Assembly (NCBI GenBank): GCA_024742405.1
Contig: JANSYP010000001.1
Span: forward strand, 806,001 to 870,000
Reading direction: 5' to 3'
DNA length: 64,000 bases
Source: Paracoccaceae bacterium
Lineage (GTDB): Bacteria; Pseudomonadota; Alphaproteobacteria; Rhodobacterales; Rhodobacteraceae
Each line of letters starts with the position of its first letter. The stretch's first letter is position 1. Made by a program: the position numbers and the translations under genes. The notes under the pieces are model-generated. The model ran no database searches, was not told the DNA's origin, and saw only the letters and a program-made list of their open reading frames with translations. Positions 8,814 through 18,432 of the stretch are shown piece by piece.

Positions 8814-10133
8814 ATGCGAAACTTCCTGATCTCCCTCCTGGTCCTCTATGCGGGGTTCACCGCCTACGTCTTCACCAACCGCGAGGTCGCCAAACGGCTC
8901 AATCTCGACGGGTTCGGCGACGTGTCGGTCAGTCTCGGGATCGCGTCGATCGCCGCGGCCTTTCTGCTCTATGGCGGAGGCGGGGTCGCAAAGCGGTTCG
9001 TGCCCGAATACATCCGCAACCGGGACTATGCGGGCGCTCGGGGACTTGTGCTCTTCTTTCTTGCTATCTGCCTCACCCTCGCGCTGGGGGCGGGCGCGGT
9101 GGCGCTGAGCGGCGCCTTCACCTTGCAGTTTTTTTTCGACGGCCCGGTGATCGACAGGATCTACCGCGAGGTGCTTTTTGCGATGGCGCTCGCCCCGCTG
9201 CTCGCGATGAGCCACCTTCTGAGCGCGACGCACCAGGCCTGCGATCGGCCCGTGATCGCCCTTCTGCCCTACGAGGTCATCCGGCCCCTCGTGGTTCTGG
9301 GCGGCATCTTCCTTGCCGCCATGCTGATCACGCAGATCCACGACTACCATATCATCGGGGTCTATATCATCGGCTCGCTCATTCTGATTGCGTTCCAGCT
9401 GCTCTGGTTGGTTCCGACGCAGCCGCAGATCCTGAAAAAACCCAACGACTACGGGGCGCGCAAGGAATGGCTCGCGATCGGCAAGTCGCTGTTCTTTTCG
9501 GGCTGCGTCATGGCGATCATCCGGCGTGTCGATCTGATCGCGATCGAGATCTTTCACCCGGACGAGGCCGCCGTCGGCGCATTCGTCATGCTGGTTCTTT
9601 GCGCCGAGATCGTCTGGCTGAATGTCGACGCCGTCTCGAATGTGATGTCCCACCGGATCGCCGGGCTCCGCAATGACCGCAACGGTCTGGAGGCGCTCAT
9701 TTTCCGCAGCATCCGCACCGTTTTCGTGATGGGCATCCTTGCCAGCATCGTGCTGATCACGTTCTCCAAGGAGCTCGTGACCTTTCTCCACCCGTCACTT
9801 GAGAAATACGCGCCCTGGCTGGTCTTCCTCGCCGCCGGTGCGGTGGTGAATTCCTGCCTGGAGGTGTTCGTCTATGTGGTCCGCTATGGCGGGCTGCACG
9901 AGGATGCCGCGAGATGGGCCAAGGTTGTGCTGGTGGCCAACATCGTGCTGACGTCGGGCGCGGTGATCGTCGGCGGGCTCGAGGGTGCGTTGATGTCGGT
10001 GGTCTTCATCGGGTTCGCGCGCGGGATGCTCTATGTCTGGCTAGTGATCAAGAAACTCGGCTTGCGCCCGTCGCACATGTTTCTGGGCAGGATGGACGCC
10101 GCCTCGGTTCAGCCGGAGCGCCCGGCCGAGTGA
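8814..10133 (+). CDS. Lipopolysaccharide/oligosaccharide flippase-type membrane protein (MATE/MOP superfamily)
   Basis: 439-residue integral membrane protein with roughly 12 hydrophobic segments. Architecture and sequence style (VTNREVAKRLNLDGFGDVSVSLGIASIAAAF near the N-terminus, ARKEWLAIGKSLFFSGCVMAII at the start of the second half, FLHPSLEKYAPWLVFLAAGAVVN) match Wzx-like polysaccharide exporters of the MOP superfamily. It would flip a lipid-linked glycan or polar lipid across the inner membrane. No glycosyltransferases lie nearby, which is unusual for Wzx, so the cargo is unknown. Starts at ATG 8814. Confidence 0.75.
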   Translation: MRNFLISLLVLYAGFTAYVFTNREVAKRLNLDGFGDVSVSLGIASIAAAFLLYGGGGVAKRFVPEYIRNRDYAGARGLVLFFLAICLTLALGAGAVALSGAFTLQFFFDGPVIDRIYREVLFAMALAPLLAMSHLLSATHQACDRPVIALLPYEVIRPLVVLGGIFLAAMLITQIHDYHIIGVYIIGSLILIAFQLLWLVPTQPQILKKPNDYGARKEWLAIGKSLFFSGCVMAIIRRVDLIAIEIFHPDEAAVGAFVMLVLCAEIVWLNVDAVSNVMSHRIAGLRNDRNGLEALIFRSIRTVFVMGILASIVLITFSKELVTFLHPSLEKYAPWLVFLAAGAVVNSCLEVFVYVVRYGGLHEDAARWAKVVLVANIVLTSGAVIVGGLEGALMSVVFIGFARGMLYVWLVIKKLGLRPSHMFLGRMDAASVQPERPAE

Positions 10134-10154
10134 CGATGCGCCCGGGCGTGGGTC

Positions 10155-10403
10155 TCAGCCCTTGCCGGCGGTTTCCGCCTCGATCTGCGCGCGCATCGCC
10201 TGAGCGCGCTTGCATTGCAGCTTGTCGCGCAGCGGGCTGTCGGGATCGACTGGTTTCTTGCAGACAAGGCACTTGTCGGCGCCTGCGACCGCGTTCAGCC
10301 CGCCGCAGCTGCCCTTGATCGTCCGGCCCATCATGATCGCACCGATCGACATGCCAAGCACGACGAGCATCAGAAGTCCGAAGGCGAGCAGATAGGTGGC
10401 CAT
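10155..10403 (-). CDS. nqrM: NqrM, maturation factor of Na+-NQR
   Basis: 82-residue protein with one N-terminal membrane helix (residues 3-26) followed by a cysteine-containing tail: KGSCGGLNAVAG and CLVCKK, giving Cys33, Cys45 and Cys48. This is the pattern of NqrM (formerly DUF539), known to be required for inserting the membrane iron centre between NqrD and NqrE. The location next to apbE and nqrABCDEF strongly supports the call. It follows apbE by 32 bases on the minus strand. Confidence 0.93.
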   Translation of the reverse strand: MATYLLAFGLLMLVVLGMSIGAIMMGRTIKGSCGGLNAVAGADKCLVCKKPVDPDSPLRDKLQCKRAQAMRAQIEAETAGKG

Positions 10404-10435
10404 GGGCTGTCCTTTCCGGCGCGGTCAGTTGGCGG

Positions 10436-11473
10436 TCACTTGCTGGTTTCTAAAAGAGTGCTGAAGGCCGGGCTTGCAACTGTGGCAAATCCGCCGCCAC
10501 CCCCCTCCGGCGCCCGGTCGATGGCGAAAACGGCGAGGCCCTCCTCCTCCGCGATCTCCATCGCGCGGGCGCTTCCCAGGGCCAGCAGCGCCGTCGCCCA
10601 GCCATCGGCCAGCATCGCATTGTCGGCCAACACCGTGACCGACGCGGTCTGGTGGGTGATGGGACGGCCGGTGGTGGCATCGATGATATGCGAATAGCGC
10701 ACCCCGTCCTCTTCGAAGTAATTGCGGTAATCCCCCGAGGTCGCGAGCCCCAGGTCCGGCACGCTCACGATCTGCTGCACCGTGCCGCCGCCGTCATCGG
10801 GGCGCTCGATCCCGATCTGCCACACCTCGCCCATGGGATTGGTGCCGCGCGCGGCCAGATCGCCCCCGATCTCCACGAGATAGCTGTCCACACCAAGCGC
10901 GGCGATCTCCGTGGCGACGGCATCGACGCCATATCCCTTGGCGATGGCCGAGAGGTTTACCGAAACGGCTGGGTCGCTTTTGGTGAGCGTCGGCGATGTC
11001 TCACCCAGGGTTACTAGCTCGGCCTGACCGACGTGGCGCATCGCAGCGGCAATATCTTCGTCGGTCGGCACCGGGCTGTCGGGCGTGCGCGGGCCAAACC
11101 CCCACAGTTCGATCAACGGTGCGAGTGTGACGTCGAAGGCGCCCCCGCTCTTGGCATGGATGTCATCGGCCGCCGCCATCACGGCGGCGAAATCGGCCGA
11201 TATCTCCACCGGGTCCGTTGTGTCACTGGTATTGAAACGCGATACCTCGGAGCCGGGATCCCAGTTGTTCATCGCTGCATTGGCCCGCGCGAGCGCCGCG
11301 TCGATGGCCGCCGTGAGCGCGGCTTCGTCCAACGCGTCGGGCCCTCCTACCGTGGTGACATTGTAGGTTGTGCCCATGGTTTCGCCGCTGACACTCAGCA
11401 TTTTGGGCGCATCGTCCGGCCAGCAGCCGGGCAGTGCGATGATGAACAATGCAAGAAATGCGATGCGCCCCAT
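10436..11473 (-). CDS. apbE: FAD:protein FMN transferase ApbE (lipoprotein)
   Basis: 345 residues. The start has a lipoprotein signal (MGRIAFLALFIIALPGC, Cys17 the likely lipidated residue), so it is anchored on the outer face of the inner membrane. ApbE transfers FMN from FAD to the Thr of NqrB and NqrC. Seen: GETMGTTYNV (FAD/pyrophosphate region), LSAIAKGYGVDAVA, VEIGGDLAARG, and the C-terminal HIIDATTGRPI with metal-binding Asp/Thr. Divergent from nqrA with a 201-base shared control region. With nqrM it supplies the Nqr maturation functions. Confidence 0.95.
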   Translation of the reverse strand: MGRIAFLALFIIALPGCWPDDAPKMLSVSGETMGTTYNVTTVGGPDALDEAALTAAIDAALARANAAMNNWDPGSEVSRFNTSDTTDPVEISADFAAVMAAADDIHAKSGGAFDVTLAPLIELWGFGPRTPDSPVPTDEDIAAAMRHVGQAELVTLGETSPTLTKSDPAVSVNLSAIAKGYGVDAVATEIAALGVDSYLVEIGGDLAARGTNPMGEVWQIGIERPDDGGGTVQQIVSVPDLGLATSGDYRNYFEEDGVRYSHIIDATTGRPITHQTASVTVLADNAMLADGWATALLALGSARAMEIAEEEGLAVFAIDRAPEGGGGGFATVASPAFSTLLETSK

Positions 11474-11674
11474 GGCGGCCTCCCGCGGTCAGACCTAGGG
11501 TCGATCAAGCACCGGGCAGGGGGGCTGTCAACCGCCGCCGGGTGCCGCAAATGCGACGCGCATTGCCGGGCCGGGCCATTTCGCCACATACACGGGCTGG
11601 GATGTCTGTCTTACCACGGGTTGACATATCAGCGTGTCCGCCCAAGAGGCACGCAAACAGGGCGCAGAAAAACA

Positions 11675-13024
11675 ATGCAACAGCACGTTCTGAAAAAGGG
11701 GCTGGACTTGCCGATCCTCGGCGCACCGGATCAGGCGATCCGCGAAGGTGCACATGTGGGGTCGGTCGCTTTGGTTGGCCCTGACTATACCGGTCTGAAA
11801 CCGAAGATGCTGGTGGCCGAGGGCGACAGCGTGCGCCGCGGCGATCCGCTCTTTTGCGATAAGGACAGCCCCGAGGTCATCTTCACCGCGCCCGCCAGCG
11901 GCACGGTCACTGCGCTCAATCGCGGCGCGCGACGGGTGTTGCAAAGCGTCGTGATCACGATTTCCGACAACGCGGATGCCGGCGTGGACTTCGGCGCGGT
12001 GGACGTGAGCACCGCCGGCCGCGCGGCGATCGCGGACCGGTTGCTGCGCTCCGGCCTCTGGACGGCCTTCCGTACCCGCCCCTACAGTCAGGTCCCCCCG
12101 GCGGGCAGCAAACCTGCCGCGATCTTCGTCACTGCGGTCGATACCGAGCCGCTGGCGGCCGACACGCGCGTCGCCCTGTCAGGGCGCGAGGACGATCTGG
12201 CGCTCGGGCTCACGGCGCTTTCGGCGCTGACCGAGGGCACGGTCTATCTGTGCCAGGACACTGGTGCGCCGCTGGTCCCCGAGGTTCCGGGCATCGAAAT
12301 CCATGGCTTCGAGGGGCCGCACCCGGCGGGGCTCGCCGGAACCCACATCCACTTTCTCGAACCGCCCAGCAGCGAGCGGACCGTCTGGACGATCGGCGCC
12401 CAGGACGCGGTTGAAATCGGCACGCTGCTGCGCACGGGATTTCTCGATCCGTCCCGCGTGATCGCGCTGAGCGGGCCGCGCGCCACCGACCCGCGGCTGC
12501 TGCGGACCATGCGCGGGGCGAGCATCAACGACCTGATCCATGGCGAGATCCTGGAGCCCGAAACGCCCTGCCGGGTGATTTCGGGCTCGGTGCTGTCGGG
12601 TCGCCTCGCCGAGGGGCCATTCGCCTATCTGGGCCGCTTTTCGCGGCAGATCACGCTGATCACCGAAGACCATGACCAGCTCACCCTGGGATGGATCCTG
12701 CCCCAGCCGAACCGCTTTGCAGTCCAGCCGGTGCTGGCGTCTTCGCTGTTCTCGGGCAAGCTTTTCAACCTGACCTCGAACCTCAATGGCGGGCGCCGGG
12801 CGATGGTGCCCACGGGTGTCTTCGAGACGCTGATGCCCCAGGACTACCTGCCGACGCAGCTGCTGCGCGCGCTGCTGGTCAAGGATACCGACGTGGCCCA
12901 GGCGCTCGGCGCGCTGGAGCTAGACGAGGAGGACGTGGCGCTCTGCGCTTTCGCCTGTCCTGCCAAGTACGAATACGGAGAGGCGCTGCGTGCCTCGCTC
13001 ATCAAGATCGAAAAGGAGGGCTGA
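11675..13024 (+). CDS. nqrA: Na+-translocating NADH:quinone reductase subunit A
   Basis: 449 residues from ATG 11675, matching the family's usual length; the open frame extends far upstream but that part overlaps apbE. NqrA is the cytoplasmic, quinone-associated subunit. Seen: KKGLDLPILGAPDQ at the start, the biotinyl/lipoyl-like barrel segment LVAEGDSVRRGDPLFCDKD, VTALNRGARR, and the C-terminal CAFACPAKYEYG. First gene of nqrABCDEF; the following gene begins four bases after its stop. Confidence 0.96.
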   Translation: MQQHVLKKGLDLPILGAPDQAIREGAHVGSVALVGPDYTGLKPKMLVAEGDSVRRGDPLFCDKDSPEVIFTAPASGTVTALNRGARRVLQSVVITISDNADAGVDFGAVDVSTAGRAAIADRLLRSGLWTAFRTRPYSQVPPAGSKPAAIFVTAVDTEPLAADTRVALSGREDDLALGLTALSALTEGTVYLCQDTGAPLVPEVPGIEIHGFEGPHPAGLAGTHIHFLEPPSSERTVWTIGAQDAVEIGTLLRTGFLDPSRVIALSGPRATDPRLLRTMRGASINDLIHGEILEPETPCRVISGSVLSGRLAEGPFAYLGRFSRQITLITEDHDQLTLGWILPQPNRFAVQPVLASSLFSGKLFNLTSNLNGGRRAMVPTGVFETLMPQDYLPTQLLRALLVKDTDVAQALGALELDEEDVALCAFACPAKYEYGEALRASLIKIEKEG

Positions 13025-13028
13025 GCGG

Positions 13029-14225
13029 ATGGGAGCGCGTCAATTCTTCGATCGTATCGAACCGAATTTCACCAAGGGCGGCAAGTACGAGAAATTCTTC
13101 CCTCTTTACGAGATGGTCGAAAGCTTTCTCTACACCCCCAAGACAGTGACCAAGGCTGCGCCCCACGCGCGCAGCTTCATCGATATGAAGCGGATCATGA
13201 CCTATGTCGTGATCGCCACGATCCCGTGCATCCTGATCGGGCTCTGGAACACCGGACTGCAGGCCAACGAAGCCATCGCGGCGGGGCTGGAGCCCACGGG
13301 CTGGCGCGCCTCGATCGCGGGCATCTTCGGCTACAATCCATCCAACCCGCTGGCGAATTTCATGCACGGGTTCGTGTATTTCCTGCCGATATACATCACC
13401 ACGCTGGTGGTGGGCGGTTTCTGGGAAGTGCTCTTTGCCACGATCCGGCGCCATGAGGTCAACGAGGGCTTCCTGGTCACCTCGATGCTCTATGTGCTGA
13501 TCCTGCCGGCCTCAACGCCGCTCTGGCAGGTCGCGCTCGGCATCTCCTTCGGCGTGGTGCTGGGCAAGGAAGTGTTCGGCGGTACCGGCAAGAACTTCCT
13601 CAACCCCGCCCTCACCGGGCGGGCGTTTTTGTATTTCGCCTATCCCGCCTCGATGTCCGGCGACAGTGTCTGGGTGCCCGTGGACGGCTATTCGGGGGCC
13701 ACGGCGCTCTCGATCTCGGCCTCCCAGGGGTTCCAGGATCTCGCCGCCCAGGGCATCACCTGGTGGGACGCGTTCTTCGGCACGATCCAGGGCTGTCTGG
13801 GCGAGACCTCGACGCTGGCCTGCCTGATCGGTCTGGCCTTCCTTCTGGCCACCCGAATCGCCAACTGGCGATTGATCGTCGGCTGTCTGGCAGGTACCAT
13901 AGGGTTCTCGCTACTGCTCAATGTCATCGGCTCGGACACCAACCCGATGTTCGCCATGCCGTGGTATTGGCACATCGTTCTTGGGGGTTACGCTTTCGGG
14001 CTGGCCTTCATGGTGACAGAGCCGGTCAGCGCCAGCCACACGAATATGGGGCGCTACTACTACGGTGCGCTCATCGGGGTGATGGTCGTGATGATCCGCG
14101 TGATCAACCCGGCCTTCCCCGAGGGCATGATGCTGGCGATCCTCTTCGCCAATATCTTTGCCCCGCTCATCGATCACTTCGTCGTTCAGGCCAATATTCG
14201 CAGGAGGGCCAAACGTAATGTCTGA
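13029..14225 (+). CDS. nqrB: Na+-translocating NADH:quinone reductase subunit B
   Basis: 398-residue integral membrane subunit, start at ATG 13029 four bases after the nqrA stop. Carries covalently bound FMN: the ApbE target motif DGYSGAT is visible, with Thr225 as the flavinylation site. It also binds riboflavin and forms part of the Na+ channel in characterised enzymes. About ten membrane helices; the region GKNFLNPALTGRAFLYFAYP is characteristic. Its last eight bases overlap the nqrC start. Confidence 0.96.
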   Translation: MGARQFFDRIEPNFTKGGKYEKFFPLYEMVESFLYTPKTVTKAAPHARSFIDMKRIMTYVVIATIPCILIGLWNTGLQANEAIAAGLEPTGWRASIAGIFGYNPSNPLANFMHGFVYFLPIYITTLVVGGFWEVLFATIRRHEVNEGFLVTSMLYVLILPASTPLWQVALGISFGVVLGKEVFGGTGKNFLNPALTGRAFLYFAYPASMSGDSVWVPVDGYSGATALSISASQGFQDLAAQGITWWDAFFGTIQGCLGETSTLACLIGLAFLLATRIANWRLIVGCLAGTIGFSLLLNVIGSDTNPMFAMPWYWHIVLGGYAFGLAFMVTEPVSASHTNMGRYYYGALIGVMVVMIRVINPAFPEGMMLAILFANIFAPLIDHFVVQANIRRRAKRNV

Positions 14226-15036
14226 CATTCCCGACGCCCCGAAGGGCCCGATCGGCCGCTTTCTCGCGGCTTCCCCGGACGGGGTCGGCAAGACGATCGC
14301 GGTCGCCGTCTTCATCTGTCTGCTCGCGTCGATGATCGTATCGGTCGCCGCGGTCAGCCTGCGCCCGATCCAGGAGGCCAACAGCCTCGTGGACAAGCAG
14401 CGCAATATCCTGGAGGTCGCCGGTATCTACGAGCCCGGCATCGACATCCAGGAGGCGTTCCAGTCCTTCGAACCTCGCGTGGTGGACCTCGCCACCGGGC
14501 GCTACACCGACCAGTTCGACCCCGCGACCTTCGACGATGCCGCGGCGGCCAGCGACCCGGAGCTGTCGGTGGAGCTCGACAACGATCCGGCCGGGATCGG
14601 GCGCAAGGCGCTCTACCGGACGGTCTATCTGCTCAATGACGATCAGGGCGCGCTCGAACGGGTGATCCTGCCGGTCCATGGTTACGGGCTCTGGTCGACG
14701 CTCTACGGCTTCATCGCGCTGGCGCCGAACGGCAACGACATCCTGGCGCTGCAGTTCTACCAGCATGGCGAGACGCCGGGGCTCGGCGCCGAGGTCGACA
14801 ATCCGCGCTGGAAGGCGCTCTGGAGCGGCAAGGAGCTGCGCGGCGACGGCGGTGACGGCGATCTCAAGATCACCGTCGCCAAGGGCGTGCCGAGCGCGGA
14901 CATGCAGGCCCACCAGATCGACGCGCTCGCCGGCGCCACGCTGACCTCGGTGGGCGTCGACAATCTGGTGCGCTTCTGGATGGGCGAAGAGGGCTTCGGG
15001 CCCTACCTTGAAAACCTCAGAGAAGGAGGGGTCTGA
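14218..15036 (+). CDS. nqrC: Na+-translocating NADH:quinone reductase subunit C
   Basis: 272 residues from ATG 14218 inside the 3' end of nqrB, preceded by AGGAGGGCC. One N-terminal membrane anchor (about residues 24-45, [17 protein letters not shown]) and a large periplasmic FMN-binding domain. The second ApbE target is present as [10 protein letters not shown], with Thr241 as the covalent FMN site. Its stop shares one base with the nqrD start. Confidence 0.96.
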   Translation: MSDIPDAPKGPIGRFLAASPDGVGKTIAVAVFICLLASMIVSVAAVSLRPIQEANSLVDKQRNILEVAGIYEPGIDIQEAFQSFEPRVVDLATGRYTDQFDPATFDDAAAASDPELSVELDNDPAGIGRKALYRTVYLLNDDQGALERVILPVHGYGLWSTLYGFIALAPNGNDILALQFYQHGETPGLGAEVDNPRWKALWSGKELRGDGGDGDLKITVAKGVPSADMQAHQIDALAGATLTSVGVDNLVRFWMGEEGFGPYLENLREGGV

Positions 15037-15689
15037 TGCCGCAGGTCAAACGGGAACTGCTGATCGACCCGCTGGTCGACAACAATCCGATCACGCTGCA
15101 GGTGCTGGGCATCTGCTCCGCCCTGGCGGTGACATCGTCGCTGACGGTTTCGTTCGTGATGGCCCTGGCCGTCATCTTCGTGACCGCGTTTTCGAACTTC
15201 TTCATCTCCATCCTGCGCAATCAGATCCCCAGTTCGATCCGGATCATCGTGCAGATGGTGATCATCGCCAGCCTCGTGATCCTCGTCGATCAGGTGCTGA
15301 AAGCCTACGCCTACGAGATCTCCAAGACGCTGTCGGTTTTCGTCGGACTGATCATCACCAACTGCATCGTGATGGGCCGGGCCGAGGCCTTCGCCATGAA
15401 GAACCCGCCGATACCATCCTTCCTGGACGGTCTGGGCAACGGCATGGGCTACGGGCTGATCCTGATGCTGGTGGGCTTCATCCGCGAGCTCTTTGGCGCG
15501 GGCTCGCTCTTTGGCGTGACGATCCTGCCGACGGTCAATAACGGCGGCTGGTACGTTCCGAACGGGATGCTCCTGCTGCCGCCCTCGGCCTTCTTCATCA
15601 TCGGGCTGCTGATCTGGTTCTTCCGCACCTGGAAACCCGCGCAGGTCGAGAAGCGCGAGTTCACCATCCAGACGGCGGAGGCGCACTGA
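15036..15689 (+). CDS. nqrD: Na+-translocating NADH:quinone reductase subunit D
   Basis: 217-residue membrane protein with six hydrophobic segments, homologous to NqrE and to RnfE. Seen: N-terminal [26 protein letters not shown] and the conserved Cys of [13 protein letters not shown]. In known enzymes NqrD and NqrE each give two cysteines to an intramembrane iron centre; the ICSAL and TNCIVMG cysteines fit. Starts one base before the end of nqrC and ends one base into nqrE. Confidence 0.96.
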   Translation: MPQVKRELLIDPLVDNNPITLQVLGICSALAVTSSLTVSFVMALAVIFVTAFSNFFISILRNQIPSSIRIIVQMVIIASLVILVDQVLKAYAYEISKTLSVFVGLIITNCIVMGRAEAFAMKNPPIPSFLDGLGNGMGYGLILMLVGFIRELFGAGSLFGVTILPTVNNGGWYVPNGMLLLPPSAFFIIGLLIWFFRTWKPAQVEKREFTIQTAEAH

Positions 15690-16297
15690 TGGAAGGTCTG
15701 CTGGCCCTCGCCGTCAAGGCAATCTTCGTCGAGAACCTGGCGCTGTCCTTCTTCCTGGGCATGTGTACCTTCATCGCCGTCAGTAAGAAGATCTCGACCG
15801 CGCTGGGTCTGGGCATCTCGGTCATCGTGGTCCAGTCGATCACGGTGCCCGCCAACAACCTGATCCTGAACGACCTGCTGAAACCCGGTGCGCTCTCCTG
15901 GGCGGGGTTCGACGATGTTGATCTGCGCTTTCTCGGCCTGATCTGCTATATCGGCGTGATCGCCGCCATGGTGCAGATCCTGGAGATGGTGCTCGATAAG
16001 TTCTTCCCGCCGCTCTACAACGCGCTCGGGATCTTCCTGCCGCTGATTACGGTGAATTGCGCGATCCTCGGCGGCTCGCTCTTCATGGTGGAGCGCGACT
16101 ATAACTTCCCCGAAGCGGTCACCTACGGCATCTCGTCGGGCTTCGGCTGGGCGCTGGCCATCACCGCTATGGCAGGTGTCCGCGAAAAGCTTAAATATTC
16201 CGACATTCCCGATGGTCTTCAGGGCCTGGGCATTACCTTCATCACCGCAGGACTGATGGCCATGGGCTTCATGTCCTTCTCGGGCGTCAAACTCTAA
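15689..16297 (+). CDS. nqrE: Na+-translocating NADH:quinone reductase subunit E
   Basis: 202-residue membrane protein with six hydrophobic segments, inverted-topology partner of NqrD. Seen: [13 protein letters not shown] and [19 protein letters not shown], supplying the two iron-ligand cysteines expected of the family. ATG 15689 overlaps the nqrD stop. A 13-base gap with an AAGGAGG site (16296-16302) separates it from nqrF. Confidence 0.96.
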   Translation: MEGLLALAVKAIFVENLALSFFLGMCTFIAVSKKISTALGLGISVIVVQSITVPANNLILNDLLKPGALSWAGFDDVDLRFLGLICYIGVIAAMVQILEMVLDKFFPPLYNALGIFLPLITVNCAILGGSLFMVERDYNFPEAVTYGISSGFGWALAITAMAGVREKLKYSDIPDGLQGLGITFITAGLMAMGFMSFSGVKL

Positions 16298-16310
16298 GGA
16301 GGCCGCGGCA

Positions 16311-17531
16311 ATGGAAACATTCTCTCTTGGTGTACTTTTCTTCACCCTGATCGTGCTCGCGCTGGTCACGATCATCCTGATCGCCCGCTCGCGGCTGGTC
16401 TCCACGGGTGACGTCAACATCACCATCAACGGCGAAAAGACGATCACCGTGCCGTCGGGCGGCAAGCTCCTGCAGACGCTGTCCGAGGCCAAGCTCTTTG
16501 TCCCCTCGGCCTGCGGCGGCGGCGGCACCTGCGCGCAATGCCGGGTCAAGATCCACTCCGGGGGCGGCTCGATCCTCGCGACCGAGGAAAGCCATATCAC
16601 CAAGCGCGAGGCGGCCGAGGGCGACCGGCTCTCCTGCCAGGTCGCGGTCAAGCAGGACATGGAGATCGAGGTCCCCGAAGAGGTCTTCGGCGTCAAGAAA
16701 TGGCGCTGCAAGGTCCGCTCCAACGAAAACGTCGCGACCTTCATCAAGGCGCTGGTGCTCGACCTGCCCGAGGGTGAGGACGTCGCCTTCCGCGCCGGCG
16801 GCTACATCCAGATCGAGGCCCCCGCACACCACGTCAAATACAAGGATTTCGACGTCGAGGAAGAGTATCGCGAGGACTGGGACCGGTTCGATCTGTGGCA
16901 ATACGAATCCACCGTCAGTGAACCGATCGAGCGCGCCTATTCCATGGCGAACTACCCCGAGGAAAAGGGGATGATCATGCTCAATGTCCGCGTGGCGTCG
17001 CCGCCCCCGGGCAGCACGGGCATCCCGGCGGGAAAGATGTCGAGCTTCATCTTCAACCTCAAGCCCGGCGACGAGGTCACCATTTCGGGGCCTTTCGGCG
17101 AATTCTTTGCCCGCGAGACCGAAAAGGAGATGATCTTCATCGGCGGCGGGGCGGGCATGGCGCCCATGCGCAGCCACATCTTCGACCAGCTCAAGCGGCT
17201 CCATTCCAAGCGCAAGATCAGCTTCTGGTACGGTGCCCGCTCCAAGCGCGAGATGTTCTTCGTCGAGGATTTCGACACGCTTGCCGCCGAGAACGAGAAC
17301 TTCGATTGGCATGTGGCGCTGTCGGACGCGATCCCGGAGGAAAAGTGGGAAGGCTTCACCGGCTTCATCCACAATGTCCTTTTCGACGAATATCTCCGTA
17401 ACCACCCCGCGCCGGAGGATTGCGAGTACTATCTCTGCGGCCCGCCGATCATGAACAAGTCGGTCATCACCATGCTGCTCGATCTCGGAGTCGACCGCGA
17501 AGACATCATGCTCGACGATTTTGGTGGGTGA
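16311..17531 (+). CDS. nqrF: Na+-translocating NADH:quinone reductase subunit F
   Basis: 406-residue electron-input subunit. Domains in order: N-terminal membrane helix (residues 5-27), [2Fe-2S] ferredoxin domain with [10 protein letters not shown] and ligands Cys68, Cys74, Cys77 and Cys109, FAD domain with RAYSMANYP (about residues 209-217), and NADH domain with [11 protein letters not shown] plus the C-terminal YYLCGPPIM. It oxidises NADH and passes electrons to the other subunits. The stop sits at the edge of a hairpin repeat block followed by terminators, marking the operon end. Confidence 0.97.
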   Translation: METFSLGVLFFTLIVLALVTIILIARSRLVSTGDVNITINGEKTITVPSGGKLLQTLSEAKLFVPSACGGGGTCAQCRVKIHSGGGSILATEESHITKREAAEGDRLSCQVAVKQDMEIEVPEEVFGVKKWRCKVRSNENVATFIKALVLDLPEGEDVAFRAGGYIQIEAPAHHVKYKDFDVEEEYREDWDRFDLWQYESTVSEPIERAYSMANYPEEKGMIMLNVRVASPPPGSTGIPAGKMSSFIFNLKPGDEVTISGPFGEFFARETEKEMIFIGGGAGMAPMRSHIFDQLKRLHSKRKISFWYGARSKREMFFVEDFDTLAAENENFDWHVALSDAIPEEKWEGFTGFIHNVLFDEYLRNHPAPEDCEYYLCGPPIMNKSVITMLLDLGVDREDIMLDDFGG

Positions 17532-17723
17532 TTGCCGGTAAAGAAATCGTCCAGTGGGCGATTTCCGGCAATCACGCGCGGAGCGCCGGATAGGTAAGCT
17601 TCCCGAAAACGCCCCAACGGGGCGTTTCGCTTGCGAACGCGCGAAGCGTCGGACAGGTTCGGGTAAAGAAACGGTCCAGCGGATAGTTTCCTGAAATCAT
17701 GCGCGGGACGCGCTGGATAGGTT
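17531..17723. repeat. Tandem hairpin repeat block downstream of nqrF
   Basis: Two imperfect copies of a roughly 62-base unit (17534-17595 and 17660-17722) begin GGTAAAGAAAYSGTCCAG. The closing part of the unit (acgcgcggagcgc, then cggataggt) appears three times: 17574-17595, 17637-17658 and 17699-17722. The first copy folds strongly: ATTGCCGG (17531-17538) pairs with CCGGCAAT (17565-17572), and AAATCG (17544-17549) pairs with CGATTT (17559-17564). In the second copy only GAAAC/GTTTC (17668-17672, 17686-17690) remains. It looks like a REP-type intergenic element; function unknown. Confidence 0.75.
17605..17628 (+). terminator. Terminator-like hairpin after nqrF
   Basis: AAACGCCCC (17607-17615), loop AAC, GGGGCGTTT (17619-17627): a nine-base perfect stem with A/T flanks, 75 bases after the nqrF stop. 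It sits between the first and second repeat copies and would stop plus-strand transcription, though its T-tract is only three bases. Confidence 0.7.
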
Positions 17724-17744
17724 TGGGTCTCGCACCCCGATGAA

Positions 17745-17767
17745 GAAAGGCCCCGACGGGGCCTTTC
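17745..17767 (+). terminator. Second terminator-like hairpin after nqrF
   Basis: GAAAGGCCCC (17745-17754), loop GAC, GGGGCCTTTC (17758-17767): a ten-base perfect stem. Same design as the hairpin at 17605 (A-rich arm, GC core, three-base loop, TTTCG). Being symmetrical, it could work on either strand. Confidence 0.75.
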
Positions 17768-17912
17768 GCGTTTCCGACGCCCTGGTGCGGGTGCCCCGTG
17801 TTCTTGTTCCGGCGGGCCAAGTGCGCCAAGCTCACAGGTGCGAAAACAAAGACAAGAAAACCCGGTGACCGGCCGAAACAGGCCGACGCACCGGCATCAA
17901 CGGGGAAAACTC

Positions 17913-18389
17913 ATGGGGAAATTCACAATCGCCGCCTTGCTGGCGGTTGCAGCGGCGTCCGCGCACGCGGGTGGGACCTTCGACAGCACGGGCACGGCCA
18001 AGGGGACGTCCCAGAGCGACATCTTCCCGATTGCCGAGAACCACATGATCATGCACAGCCAAACCGAATACGATTCGATGGACATGAGCGCCGCGAACCA
18101 TCCGTTCAATGGAATGACCGGATCCTGCTTCGGAGCCATTGAAATCAAGGTTCCGGCGGCGTCCGGCTCCGGCAACTGTGCCTTCGCCGACGGAGATGGC
18201 GACCTGAGCGCCAGCCGCTGGATCGTGACCGGCATGACCCCTGAGGGCGCCCTGACCGGCTCCTGGACCGTCATCGGCGGCACCGGCAAATTCGCCGGCT
18301 CGACGGGCGGCGGCGGCTTCGAGATGATGAACGATCGCGAGAACGGGACCTTCGAAAACATGCTCGCCGGGGCCGTGACCCTACGCTGA
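17913..18389 (+). CDS. Hypothetical secreted protein, possible small beta-barrel
   Basis: 158 residues from ATG 17913, which follows GGGGAAAA. The N-terminus MGKFTIAALLAVAAASAHA is a clear signal peptide with cleavage after AHA. Mature part is small, Gly/Thr/Ser-rich, with a segment TVIGGTGKFAGSTGGGGFEM that resembles the GGTGKF/YAG repeat seen in allene-oxide-cyclase-like barrels. Two cysteines (SCFGAIE and NCAFADGDG) could form one disulfide. Function unknown; the barrel resemblance is my own pattern reading. Monocistronic by position, after the nqr terminators. Confidence 0.7.
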   Translation: MGKFTIAALLAVAAASAHAGGTFDSTGTAKGTSQSDIFPIAENHMIMHSQTEYDSMDMSAANHPFNGMTGSCFGAIEIKVPAASGSGNCAFADGDGDLSASRWIVTGMTPEGALTGSWTVIGGTGKFAGSTGGGGFEMMNDRENGTFENMLAGAVTLR

Positions 18390-18432
18390 GCACCGCGCGC
18401 TGGACCGACCAAGCTGGACACGTCTTCCAACG

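Larger units (their letters stand above)
17532..17912. other. Intergenic region nqrF to next gene
   Basis: 381 bases without a credible gene. It holds the hairpin repeat block and two rho-independent terminators. The remaining stretch 17768-17912 leads into a secreted-protein gene and contains no promoter I would defend. Two minus-strand open frames here merely translate the repeat units and have no family resemblance. Confidence 0.7.

Noticed and set aside
11621-11649. TTGACA at 11621 as a nqrA promoter
   Set aside because: No acceptable -10 box occurs at 16-18 bases spacing, so the promoter cannot be supported.
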